Below are positions 25,301 through 32,080 of a DNA stretch of 64,000 nt, in pieces. The stretch is taken from contig CAVXXX010000002.1 in assembly GCA_963765935.1 (NCBI GenBank), positions 186,001 to 250,000 of the forward strand, given 5' to 3'. Numbering within the stretch: position 1 is the stretch's first letter; each line of letters begins with the position of its first letter. The position numbers were made by a program, and so were the translations under genes. The notes under the pieces are model-generated. The model saw only the letters and a list, made by a program, of their open reading frames with translations, searched no databases and was not told the origin of the DNA. The DNA comes from JAMXLG01 sp963765935 (lineage in GTDB: Bacteria; Vulcanimicrobiota; Vulcanimicrobiia; Vulcanimicrobiales; Vulcanimicrobiaceae).

Positions 25301-25810
25301 CTCGATGTAGAAGCGGTCGCCGAAAATATCAACGAACGTTTGGGCGTTCTTAACCGAGGTCTCGTAATCGTTCTTTAAAAGAGGTGCCGCGACCATGCCC
25401 GACATGCAGCCTGATAATACGATCAGACCGTCGTTGTGTTTCTCGAGCAGATCCAGGTCGATCCGGGGCTTGTAATAGTAGCCCTCGAGGAAGCCTTTGG
25501 AGATGAGCGCCGTTAAGTTTCGGTAACCGACCAGGTCGGCCGCCAAGAGCGTAACGTGAGCTTCATCGCGGACCGTGCGGTCAAAACGCCCGCGCGGGGC
25601 AATATATGCTTCACAGCCGATAATCGGAGTCAGCCGTACGTCGCGGGCTGCGTAATAGAACTCCATCGCGCCGTACATCACGCCATGGTCGGTCAGGGCG
25701 ACAGCCGGCGCGCCGTCTTCGGCGGTCCGTCGGACGAGCCGGTCGACGCGGCAAGCGCCGTCGAGGAGGGAGTATTCAGAGTGGACGTGGAGATGAACGA
25801 ATTGCGACAA
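22343..25810 (-). CDS. dnaE: DNA polymerase III alpha subunit
   Basis: The 1155-residue replicative polymerase. An N-terminal PHP domain (HLHVHSEYSLLDGA, residues 6-19) is followed by palm motifs with the catalytic aspartates in MPDIDTDFC (about residues 402-410). GPGRGSAVGSVVSYCL precedes it, and the fingers carry YGIAVYQEQVMQMARD. A helix-hairpin-helix region and an OB fold (VTIAGMVTSVRRTLTKAGQQ) are near the C-terminus. It is the DnaE1 type of usual length. The start is a TTG at 25810, placing the PHP motif correctly; no ATG is available. It heads the dnaE-hisD-HAD-ftsQ transcript. Confidence 0.97.
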   Translation of the reverse strand: MSQFVHLHVHSEYSLLDGACRVDRLVRRTAEDGAPAVALTDHGVMYGAMEFYYAARDVRLTPIIGCEAYIAPRGRFDRTVRDEAHVTLLAADLVGYRNLTALISKGFLEGYYYKPRIDLDLLEKHNDGLIVLSGCMSGMVAAPLLKNDYETSVKNAQTFVDIFGDRFYIEVMRHGMPEEAVINDGLVKVARQLNVPIVATNDSHYLEQRDAPAHDVLLCIGTGKTVSDTSRMKFYSDQFYVKSAEEMYELWSDLPEACENTVKIAERIDIKIPEKIHHLPAYPVPQPENAVEEKTAEQFLRELCEEGLIERYGTERAANDAALRERLDYELNIINTMGFAAYFLIVWDFIKYARDHEIPVGPGRGSAVGSVVSYCLHITDLDPLKFNLFFERFLNPDRISMPDIDTDFCVERRDEVIAYVTEKYGKERVAQIVTFGTMAARAAVRDAGRALGVALPDVDKIAKMIPSGPGGLTIEQALESIADLKLAYSTNPQIRKLLDTARDIEGLARNAGTHAAGVVISAGPLVDYAPLVKFNDGGINTQFDMVWVEKIGLLKMDFLGLRNLTVMNDAVKEIRRTTDPDFDIARVPDNDQKTFDMLSRGDTMGSFQLESDGMKRVCLELKPSRFEDIIALVALYRPGPMDWIPQYISNKHGRTKPKYLHPKLEPILTETYGIAVYQEQVMQMARDISGFTMGQADELRKVMGKKQKDKIPVYREKFIEGAKATSGIERDLAEQIFAFIEPFAGYGFNKAHAAAYGWIAYQTAYLKANHPLPYLTALMTSVKDKTDKLVEYIDDAKKLGIEVLPPDVNESLVNFAVVGDRIRFGLAAIKGVGEGAVQSIIDSRESDGKFTDLFDLAKRVDGKQVNRRVFEALIKCGSLDTLPGNRAQKLAALDVAIDLAAHATREQEMGQFSLFGDLTEHAPALVPTLPNVPPPNNREMLAWEKETLGIFVSGHPLSEMQDILVRQGATLIKDLRNVEDEAAVTIAGMVTSVRRTLTKAGQQILIASLEDTTGGSDVVVFAKLYPMVQQYFVDDAILIVKGRLRLRERPGAAPGEEPPIELSVSANDVAPFEPPKGNGVRHAPPVAGWHVQVQSRDQIDRLAALVDEWPGDVPLVLHARGKSQKLSRSVAPDSRLRSELERIFGPGNVREALDA

Positions 25811-25862
25811 CCTACGTAGCCCGGCCTAAAGAAAACAAAGCAGCTAGACGTTACCTTAAACG

Positions 25863-27002
25863 ATGGGCACGAACCTGTCCGCCGGCCCGCATGACGCCGC
25901 CGAGCTCTTAGAAGAGATCGAGCGGCTCAAGGGGCGCATTGCCATTTTAGAGGCCGAGCGGGACGAGTACGCCCAACAGAACGCCGAACTCTTCGTTCTC
26001 CAACAAGTTTTCTCCACCATCAACTCGACGCTCGAGATCAACGACATTCTCTCGATGGTCCTTCGGGGCGTCGTCGAAGCGCTGAAGTTCAAGCGTGTCG
26101 TTCTCTTCGACGTCATCGACGGCGGTACCATCGTCCGGCGGCTTGAATGCGACAGCAACGGTACCGTCAACCACGCGCTCGACCCGCGTGAGTATCGCCA
26201 AAACTCTGCGATGTTCGACGTGGCGCACGGCGATCTGCAATTGGCGTACGGGAGCGAGGGCGATCCCGATTCTCCGTTAGAAGACACGCGCGGCTCGTAC
26301 TGCATCGCGCCGCTGATTGCGCGCGATGTCGTTCGCGGCATGCTCTACGCAGACGATCCGCCGGCAAACGACGTCACCGAAAACCAGCTTCGCGTGCTCC
26401 TGGACTTCGCCTCGCAAGCCGCAATTGCGGTTGAAAACGCACGTCTTTATGAAGAGGCGCGCCGTCTTCTCGAAGAGACGCAGCGCCTTGCAAATACCGA
26501 TAGTCTAACGGGTATCCCGAACCGTCGCGCGCTCAACGAAATGCTGGAGCGCGAATTGCACACATCGGAGCGTTACGACACACCGTTTGCGTTCGTGATT
26601 CTCGACCTCGACGATCTCAAGAAAATCAATGACTCCGGCGGTCACAGCTTAGGCGACCTCGCGCTCAAACGATTCGCTCAGGTGCTGAAGAAAAACGCTC
26701 GTAAAGGCGATATCCTCGCCCGCTACGCCGGCGACGAATTCGTGTTGATTATGGCGCAGAGCGATCGCGAACAAACCGAACGCGGTATCGAGCGCATCAT
26801 GTCGGCGCTTCGTCGTAATGGCCTCGCAAGCTCGATCGGCGTGGCGATGTTCCCCAACGACGGGACCGACGGACAGACGCTCTTCTTCTCTGCCGATGAG
26901 GCGTTGTATCAAGCCAAACAAGGCGGCAAAAACCAATTCCGCTTTTATGCGCGCACGACCAAAGACGAGGACGAACCTGCTTCGGAAAATATCACGGCGT
27001 AA
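25863..27002 (+). CDS. GAF-GGDEF diguanylate cyclase (AGDEF variant)
   Basis: A 379-residue soluble protein. A coiled coil at about 15-45 (LEEIERLKGRIAILEAERDE) leads to a GAF domain at about 45-190 and a GGDEF domain at about 205-365 (LTGIPNRRALNEML). The active-site motif reads AGDEF (RYAGDEFVLIM), a variant found in some active cyclases. An inhibitory-site RxxD (RKGD) stands exactly five residues before it, so allosteric product inhibition seems retained. It would make cyclic di-GMP under control of the GAF ligand. Divergent from dnaE. Confidence 0.9.
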   Translation: MGTNLSAGPHDAAELLEEIERLKGRIAILEAERDEYAQQNAELFVLQQVFSTINSTLEINDILSMVLRGVVEALKFKRVVLFDVIDGGTIVRRLECDSNGTVNHALDPREYRQNSAMFDVAHGDLQLAYGSEGDPDSPLEDTRGSYCIAPLIARDVVRGMLYADDPPANDVTENQLRVLLDFASQAAIAVENARLYEEARRLLEETQRLANTDSLTGIPNRRALNEMLERELHTSERYDTPFAFVILDLDDLKKINDSGGHSLGDLALKRFAQVLKKNARKGDILARYAGDEFVLIMAQSDREQTERGIERIMSALRRNGLASSIGVAMFPNDGTDGQTLFFSADEALYQAKQGGKNQFRFYARTTKDEDEPASENITA

Positions 27003-27097
27003 GCGGCACAGTCGGTCCTTAACCTGACAACAGTCGTCGGCTCACCCTCCAGCCGGATAGTATAAAGAGAGATAAAGACTTATCCGGAAAGGCCAAC

Positions 27098-28783
27098 GTG
27101 ATCAGACACGACGTAGTCGTCATTGGCGGCGGTCTCGCCGGCATGCGCGCCGCGGTGGAAGCCGCGGAACGCGGAGCCGACGTGGCTATCGTCTCCAAAA
27201 TGCATCCGGTTCGCAGCCACTCGGGCGCGGCCCAGGGCGGTATCAACGCAGCGCTCGGCAACCGAGAAGAGGACACCCCGGAAGCGCACACCTTCGATAC
27301 GGTTAAGGGCTCGGATTATCTGGCTGACCAAGATGCGTCGGAAGCCATGTGCGAAGATGCACCGAAGCAGATCATTTGGCTCGAGCACCGCGGCTGCATC
27401 TTCTCACGCATGCCCGACGGTCGTATCGCCCAGCGCCCCTTCGGCGGCGCAGGCGCGCCCCGCACGTGCTACTCTGCGGACGTCACGGGCCTCGTCATCC
27501 TCCACACGCTGTGGGAGCAGCTCGAACGCTTCGGGGTCAAAGTGTATGAAGAGTACTTCTGCACGGCGCTCGCGATCGAGGACGGCATCGGCACCGGCGT
27601 CGTTGCCTACAATATGCGCAACGGACGGCTCGAACTCATCACGGCGAAGGCCACGATCTTTGCGACCGGCGGTGCCGGACGCATGTACCTCAAAACGACC
27701 AACGGCTACGCGTCGACCGCGGACGGGGTGGGCATCGCATATAAAGCGGGCATCCCGCTGATGGACATGGAGTTCATGCAGTTCCACCCGACGACGCTCA
27801 AAGAAAACGGCGTGCTGATGACCGAAGGCGCGCGCGGCGAAGGCGGTTATCTACTCAATGCCGCCGGCGAACGCTTCATGTTCAAGTATGCGCCGAACAA
27901 AGGCGAACTCGCCTCGCGCGATGTCGTTTCGCGCGCGGAGTGGACGGAGATTCTCGAAGGCCGCGGCGTCGACGGCTGCGTGTTGCTCGACTTACGCCAT
28001 CTCGGCCGTGAAAAGATTCTCGAACGTCTGCCGCAGATTCGTGAACTCGCGCTCGATGCGACGGGCAAAGACGCGGTGCTTGAACCAATTCCGATTCTTC
28101 CCGGCGCGCACTACACGATGGGCGGTATCGAAACCGATAAGTGGGGCGCCACGCGCGTTCCCGGCGTCTACGCTGCGGGCGAGTGCGCTTGCGTCAGCGT
28201 TCACGGTGCAAATCGTCTCGGCGGCAACTCGTTGCTCGAAACGATCGTCTTTGGTGCGCGTGCAGCGTCGCACGCCGTCGACTATATTAAGTCCGTCGGC
28301 AACGTTCGCCCGTCCGAACGCACGCTCAAAGCCGAACAGGATCGCGTCAATCAACTGCTTTCACGCAACACCGGCACGCGCGCGCCGAAATTTCGCCACG
28401 CGATGAACGAAACGATGAGCAAGAACACGTTCATCTTCCGCGACGAAGCGGGCCTGAACGAAGCCGTGCACGAGATGGATCGCGTCCGCAAAGAGTTCGA
28501 CGCGAACTGTTACGTGATGGACAAGTCTTCCACGTTCAACACCGACCTCGTCAACACGTTCGAGACCGACTTCCTGATCGACGCATCGTACGCGCTCGCA
28601 AAGGGGGCACTCGAACGCCGTGAATCGCGCGGCGCGCAATCGCGCACCGATTACCCCGAACGCGACGACGACAAATGGCTCGTGCACACGCTGGCGTGGC
28701 GCGAACCGGACGGCTCACCGCGTCTCGACTACTCACGCAAAGTGACTATCACCAAGTTCTCGCCGCAGGTAAGAACGTACTAA
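27098..28783 (+). CDS. sdhA: Succinate dehydrogenase/fumarate reductase flavoprotein subunit
   Basis: A 561-residue FAD subunit that oxidises succinate (or reduces fumarate). The Rossmann motif VVIGGGLAGMRAAVEAAERG is at about 6-25, and the flavin-linkage histidine lies in SHSGAAQGGINAAL (about 43-56). The active-site regions are FMQFHPTTLKENGVLMTEGARGEGG and GGIETDKWG, and the C-terminal FAD motif is HGANRLGGNSLLE. The start is a GTG at 27098 with a GGAAAGG site. It is first of three genes; sdhB follows after two bases. Confidence 0.96.
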   Translation: MIRHDVVVIGGGLAGMRAAVEAAERGADVAIVSKMHPVRSHSGAAQGGINAALGNREEDTPEAHTFDTVKGSDYLADQDASEAMCEDAPKQIIWLEHRGCIFSRMPDGRIAQRPFGGAGAPRTCYSADVTGLVILHTLWEQLERFGVKVYEEYFCTALAIEDGIGTGVVAYNMRNGRLELITAKATIFATGGAGRMYLKTTNGYASTADGVGIAYKAGIPLMDMEFMQFHPTTLKENGVLMTEGARGEGGYLLNAAGERFMFKYAPNKGELASRDVVSRAEWTEILEGRGVDGCVLLDLRHLGREKILERLPQIRELALDATGKDAVLEPIPILPGAHYTMGGIETDKWGATRVPGVYAAGECACVSVHGANRLGGNSLLETIVFGARAASHAVDYIKSVGNVRPSERTLKAEQDRVNQLLSRNTGTRAPKFRHAMNETMSKNTFIFRDEAGLNEAVHEMDRVRKEFDANCYVMDKSSTFNTDLVNTFETDFLIDASYALAKGALERRESRGAQSRTDYPERDDDKWLVHTLAWREPDGSPRLDYSRKVTITKFSPQVRTY

Positions 28784-28785
28784 TT

Positions 28786-29757
28786 ATGGCCAACATCAAA
28801 CTCGACATTTTCCGGTTCGACGAAGCGACCGATACGATTCCGCATCGCGACGTCATCGAAGTCGACATCCCGGAAACGATCACGGTTCTCGATGCGCTCG
28901 AGCACGCGAAAGCCGAAATCGATGGTTCGATCAGCTTCCGCCGCTCGTGCCGCTCGGCCATCTGCGGCTCGTGTTCGATGAACATCAACGGCGTGACGTC
29001 GCTCGCGTGTAAGACGAACTGCAAAGACGTCATGCAGGAAGACGGATCGATCCAAGTCGATCCGATGCCGAACTTCCAGCCGATGAAAGACCTCGTCGTG
29101 CACATGGATCCGTTCTGGGACAAGTACGCGCGCTTGAAGCCGTACCTACAGCCTGCGGATAAGGATTCCGATCACGAGACCGAGCGCCGCGTCTCGCCGG
29201 ACGATATGAAAAAACTCGTCGACGTCGCCAACTGCATCATGTGCGCGACGTGTTACGCGCTCTGCCCGGTCGTCAGCGTCGATCCCGCCTTCGCCGGCCC
29301 GGCCGCAATCGCGTACGCGTATCGCTTCATCGAAGACGTCCGCGACGCCAAGCGCGACGAGCGTATCGCGCAAATCTCGGAAGATTACCTGTGGCTTTGC
29401 GCGCACTGCTATGCATGCTCGTATTGTCCGAAGCACGTCGACCCGAACTGGCGCATCGTTGACGTGAAACGCGCAGCAATCAAGGACCGCGTCATGATGA
29501 ACGAACGCGGACCGCGCCACGCGCTCGTCGTCTCAAAGACGATCAAGCAAACCGGCATGCTTGCGGAAACCGAACTCATTATAGGCACCATCGGCCGCTT
29601 CAACATCAAGGGTCTTCTCAAGGTCACGTTCCTCGGCGCCGCGCTCGGCATGCGCATGGCACTCAAAGGTAAGCAACCACCGCTCTTCATGAAGCCGATT
29701 CCGAAGGTTGATGAAGTCCGTACTATTTTCGAATCCCTGGAGGTCCCGGTCAGCTAA
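28786..29757 (+). CDS. sdhB: Succinate dehydrogenase iron-sulfur subunit, long form
   Basis: A 323-residue electron-transfer subunit. The [2Fe-2S] ligands are in SCRSAICGSCSMNINGV and the later LAC. Ferredoxin-type clusters are in CIMCATCYALCPV and CAHCYACSYCPKHVDP. The protein is longer than the usual 230-260 residues, with about 70 extra C-terminal residues, as in SdhB proteins that work with a CCG-domain partner instead of haem anchors. The ATG at 28786 is chosen; the upstream in-frame reading from 28675 overlaps sdhA and lacks family sequence. It overlaps the next gene as TAATG. Confidence 0.93.
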   Translation: MANIKLDIFRFDEATDTIPHRDVIEVDIPETITVLDALEHAKAEIDGSISFRRSCRSAICGSCSMNINGVTSLACKTNCKDVMQEDGSIQVDPMPNFQPMKDLVVHMDPFWDKYARLKPYLQPADKDSDHETERRVSPDDMKKLVDVANCIMCATCYALCPVVSVDPAFAGPAAIAYAYRFIEDVRDAKRDERIAQISEDYLWLCAHCYACSYCPKHVDPNWRIVDVKRAAIKDRVMMNERGPRHALVVSKTIKQTGMLAETELIIGTIGRFNIKGLLKVTFLGAALGMRMALKGKQPPLFMKPIPKVDEVRTIFESLEVPVS

Positions 29758-30707
29758 TGTCCACCACTCTGCTTCCTGAAGACCGCGCGGAAGACTCGCA
29801 TAAGTCCACGCGATCGCGCGAGATGAAGCGGTACGGCTTCTTCCCCGGCTGCGTTGCCAAAGAATCGTGCAAAGAGCTCTTCAACTCGACGATGCTCCTT
29901 GCCGACAAACTCGGCATCGAACTGATCGAACTCACCGCAGCGTCATGCTGCGGTGCCTCGGTCGTCAACGACGTCAACCGCGACGTTGCGCGCGTGCTCA
30001 ACGCGCGCACGTACGCGCAGGCTGAAGCGCTCGGTCTCGACGACGTGATTACGATCTGCTCGACGTGCACCGGTCATATGCGTGCGGCGAACAAGGAACT
30101 GCTCGAGAGCGAAGAGCGCATGAATCAAGCCAATGCGATTCTCGGCAAGTTTGGCGCGAAGTACAACGGCAACGTCATGGTTCGCCACTTGCTGTGGCTG
30201 CTGATCGACGACATCGGGCTCGACAATCTGCGCAGCATGGTCGTCCGTCCGCTCAACGGGTTGAAAGTTGCGCCGTTCTACGGCTGCCACATTATCCGTC
30301 CGGAGAACGTCAACGGGTGGGAATCGGCGCGCAACCCGCACTCGCTCGAGGACGTCATCGAAGCGCTCGGCGGCGAAGCCGTCGATTACGCCGGAAAGAC
30401 GCGTTGCTGCGGCTTCCACATCCAGTTGGAAAAAGAAGGCGTCGCGGCCAACATGGTCGGTCAAAACATGCGCATGGCGAAGGAGCACGGCGCTGAAGCC
30501 GTCATCACGCCGTGCCCGCTCTGCCACCTCGCGCTCGACGGCTATCAACAAGATGCGGCATCGCGCTGGGGCCGCACGGATCTGCCGACGTTCCATCTTC
30601 CGCAGCTCGTCGCATTCGCGCTGGGTGTTTCGCCGGAAAAACTTGGCTTGAATAAGCACCTGATCGATCCGCGCACCATCATGGTGGAGCGCGAACTGAT
30701 CAGCTAA
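29757..30707 (+). CDS. CCG-domain (HdrB-like) succinate dehydrogenase subunit SdhE/SdhC-type
   Basis: A 316-residue protein with two cysteine-rich CCG domains. The first has FFPGCVAKESCKELF, AASCCGASVV and CSTCTGHM; the second has YGCHIIRPEN, TRCCGFHIQLE and ITPCPLCHLALDGYQ. It resembles heterodisulfide reductase subunit B and the membrane-associated subunit of type E succinate:quinone reductases, which replaces the haem-containing SdhC/SdhD anchors. It therefore likely hands electrons to quinone. There is no clear membrane span, only amphipathic segments. The ATG overlaps the sdhB stop by one base and a GGAGG site lies 12 bases before it. Confidence 0.88.
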   Translation: MSTTLLPEDRAEDSHKSTRSREMKRYGFFPGCVAKESCKELFNSTMLLADKLGIELIELTAASCCGASVVNDVNRDVARVLNARTYAQAEALGLDDVITICSTCTGHMRAANKELLESEERMNQANAILGKFGAKYNGNVMVRHLLWLLIDDIGLDNLRSMVVRPLNGLKVAPFYGCHIIRPENVNGWESARNPHSLEDVIEALGGEAVDYAGKTRCCGFHIQLEKEGVAANMVGQNMRMAKEHGAEAVITPCPLCHLALDGYQQDAASRWGRTDLPTFHLPQLVAFALGVSPEKLGLNKHLIDPRTIMVERELIS

Positions 30708-30730
30708 ATGCACATGCATCCGTAAAGAAA

Positions 30731-30759
30731 AGAGCCGCATCGCTGATGCGGCTCTTTTT
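30731..30759 (+). terminator. Rho-independent terminator of the sdh operon
   Basis: A perfect 11-base stem, AGAGCCGCATC (30731-30741) with GATGCGGCTCT (30745-30755), a GCT loop and a five-T run, 23 bases after the sdhE stop. Confidence 0.92.
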
Positions 30760-30820
30760 GTCGAAGGCGTGCGTTGCGTGCAAGCAAATGGCCGGTCGTA
30801 TGATGCGTTTTTCGACGTAG

Positions 30821-31131
30821 TCGCTAGGAAGCAGCGCTGCACCGATGGAGATCACGACCGGCAGCACCACAAGCGGCGTCGTTACGACGACCGCGCTTGC
30901 GAGTAGTCGATATCCGAGTGCAATCGTTAGCGGACCGGACCGAAACTTGTGGTTCCTTGACGTCGATCTTCCACCCTAAACAACGCGTTGATGAAGATCT
31001 CGACGTCTGGTCACTTTACGTCGTACGCAAACCTGGGAATTCAAGCTACGGCAATTGCGTGGGGCAGCAACAAGACGCTGTGGTTCACGGAGTACCAACC
31101 AGGCATAGTCGGGAAGATAACGTCACTCTAA
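30821..31131 (+). pseudogene. Remnant of a virginiamycin B lyase-like (Vgb/NHL) beta-propeller gene
   Basis: No intact gene occupies 30760-31147, but two frames carry fragments of a propeller protein. The frame through 30845-30979 reads MEITTGSTTSGVVTTT, then AIVSGPDRNLWFLDVDLPP and a stop. The frame through 30997-31131 reads ISTSGHFTSYANLGIQATA, then GSNKTLWFTEYQPGIVGKIT and a stop. GPDxNLWF and LWFTExxxxxVGKIT are hallmark repeats of Vgb-like proteins. The upstream part is missing and a frameshift plus in-frame stop separates the pieces, so this is a decayed 3' end. Confidence 0.7.
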
Positions 31132-31147
31132 CGTTATCGTGCCGAAT

Positions 31148-31369
31148 TCAGTGCGCCAACAAATATGGTTGGACGATTTCGATACGTTCGACGGATTCCG
31201 ACGGAATTTGGATTTGTTCGCCGTCGAAACAAATGAGCGGCATGTGATGGTTCATACGCTCCAGCATGTTCTCGCGAACGAATTCCGCCATTTCGCGTTG
31301 ATTGTAGTGCTCGCACACGCGACGGCCATCACGCAAATAAACCCACAGTTCGGTAGCTAACTCGCTCAT
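31148..31369 (-). CDS. Small protein of unknown function
   Basis: A 73-residue acidic protein starting MSELATELWVYLRDGRR. The ATG at 31369 is preceded by a strong GGAGGG site at a five-base spacing, which decides the start over the in-frame position at 31411. Two EH/NQREMAEFVRENMLERMN-type segments suggest an alpha-helix, followed by a short beta stretch (PLICFDGEQIQIP). No signal peptide or known domain. It stands alone between a decayed gene and a divergent VOC gene. Confidence 0.7.
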   Translation of the reverse strand: MSELATELWVYLRDGRRVCEHYNQREMAEFVRENMLERMNHHMPLICFDGEQIQIPSESVERIEIVQPYLLAH

Positions 31370-31428
31370 GCAAACCCTCCGAGGACCCTCATATACCCAT
31401 CCAAAGGCCAATTCTTAACGACGGTTTT

Positions 31429-31866
31429 ATGCCGAAGGCGTACGCTACCAGCATGCAACTAGAAGCGTATCTCTTCTTCGACGGCCGCTGTGAGGAGGCG
31501 CTCGCCTTTTACAAGCAGACCCTCGGCGGGAATTACGATCTCAGCCGGTTTGCCGGCTCACCGATGGAGTCGGAAGTCGGTTCCGAATGGGCGCAAAAAG
31601 TGATGCACTCGACATTCACCGGCGAAGGCTTCAAATTTATGGCCTCCGACCGGCGTCCTGGAAACGGTCAAGTGGAGCAGGCGAACGTGGCGCTCTCGCT
31701 TGCAACGGACGATGCGACGGAGGCGAAGCGCGTCTTCGACCGGCTTTCGGAAGGCGGGAAAGTGACGATGCCGTTCGCGCCGACGTTTTGGGGCGGCAGC
31801 TTCGGCATGCTGATCGATCGCTTCGGACAAGAGTGGATGGTCAGCGGCGGGCACGGCGGGGGCTAA
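31429..31866 (+). CDS. VOC/PhnB-like glyoxalase-fold protein
   Basis: A 145-residue vicinal-oxygen-chelate protein of the PhnB/YjdN (3-demethylubiquinone methyltransferase-like) type. Motifs are YLFFDGRCEEALAFYKQTLGG near the N-terminus and TFWGGSFGMLIDRFGQEWMVS near the C-terminus. The family often lacks a catalytic metal site and many members have unknown substrates. Met9 is an alternative start. Its stop overlaps the stop of the convergent small basic protein by three bases, and an inverted repeat just beyond may end transcription. Confidence 0.85.
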   Translation: MPKAYATSMQLEAYLFFDGRCEEALAFYKQTLGGNYDLSRFAGSPMESEVGSEWAQKVMHSTFTGEGFKFMASDRRPGNGQVEQANVALSLATDDATEAKRVFDRLSEGGKVTMPFAPTFWGGSFGMLIDRFGQEWMVSGGHGGG

Positions 31867-32033
31867 GGCTCAGTTGAAAACGGAAAGCCGCTCTCGGCTT
31901 CCCGCCGGAGAGCGGCTTTCATGCGTCGGCGATTGTAGCGCTTGAGCGCCTCGTGCGCGCCTGCAGGCCGGAGATTCGTCGCCGGACCGAGACGAGGCAC
32001 GAGGCCCGGCTTGCGCCGTTTCTTCTTGGCCAT
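31863..32033 (-). CDS. Small very basic protein of unknown function
   Basis: A 56-residue protein, MAKKKRRKPGLVPRLGP and onward, with about one third Lys/Arg. The ATG at 32033 has a GGAGGT site, deciding it over the upstream codon at 32060. The composition suggests nucleic acid or ribosome binding, but no family was recognised. A perfect 12-base inverted repeat (31884-31895 with 31908-31919) lies inside its C-terminal codons. It is convergent with the VOC gene and divergent from the aldehyde dehydrogenase gene. Confidence 0.7.
   Translation of the reverse strand: MAKKKRRKPGLVPRLGPATNLRPAGAHEALKRYNRRRMKAALRREAESGFPFSTEP
31884..31919. repeat. Perfect 12-bp inverted repeat, possible bidirectional terminator
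   Basis: AAAGCCGCTCTC and GAGAGCGGCTTT flank a 12-base loop. On the plus strand it would end the VOC transcript 18 bases after its stop. It is also coding for the small basic protein on the minus strand. The T tails are short (TTTC), so termination is uncertain. Confidence 0.5.
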
Positions 32034-32080
32034 CGTGTACCTCCGACAGCAGTCTACCATGCCATGTCGAATTCCAAGAC

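Noticed and set aside
29943..30842. Long minus-strand frame opposite the sdhE gene
   Set aside because: Arg/Ala/Asp-rich shadow of a high-GC gene; the plus strand carries clear CCG domains.
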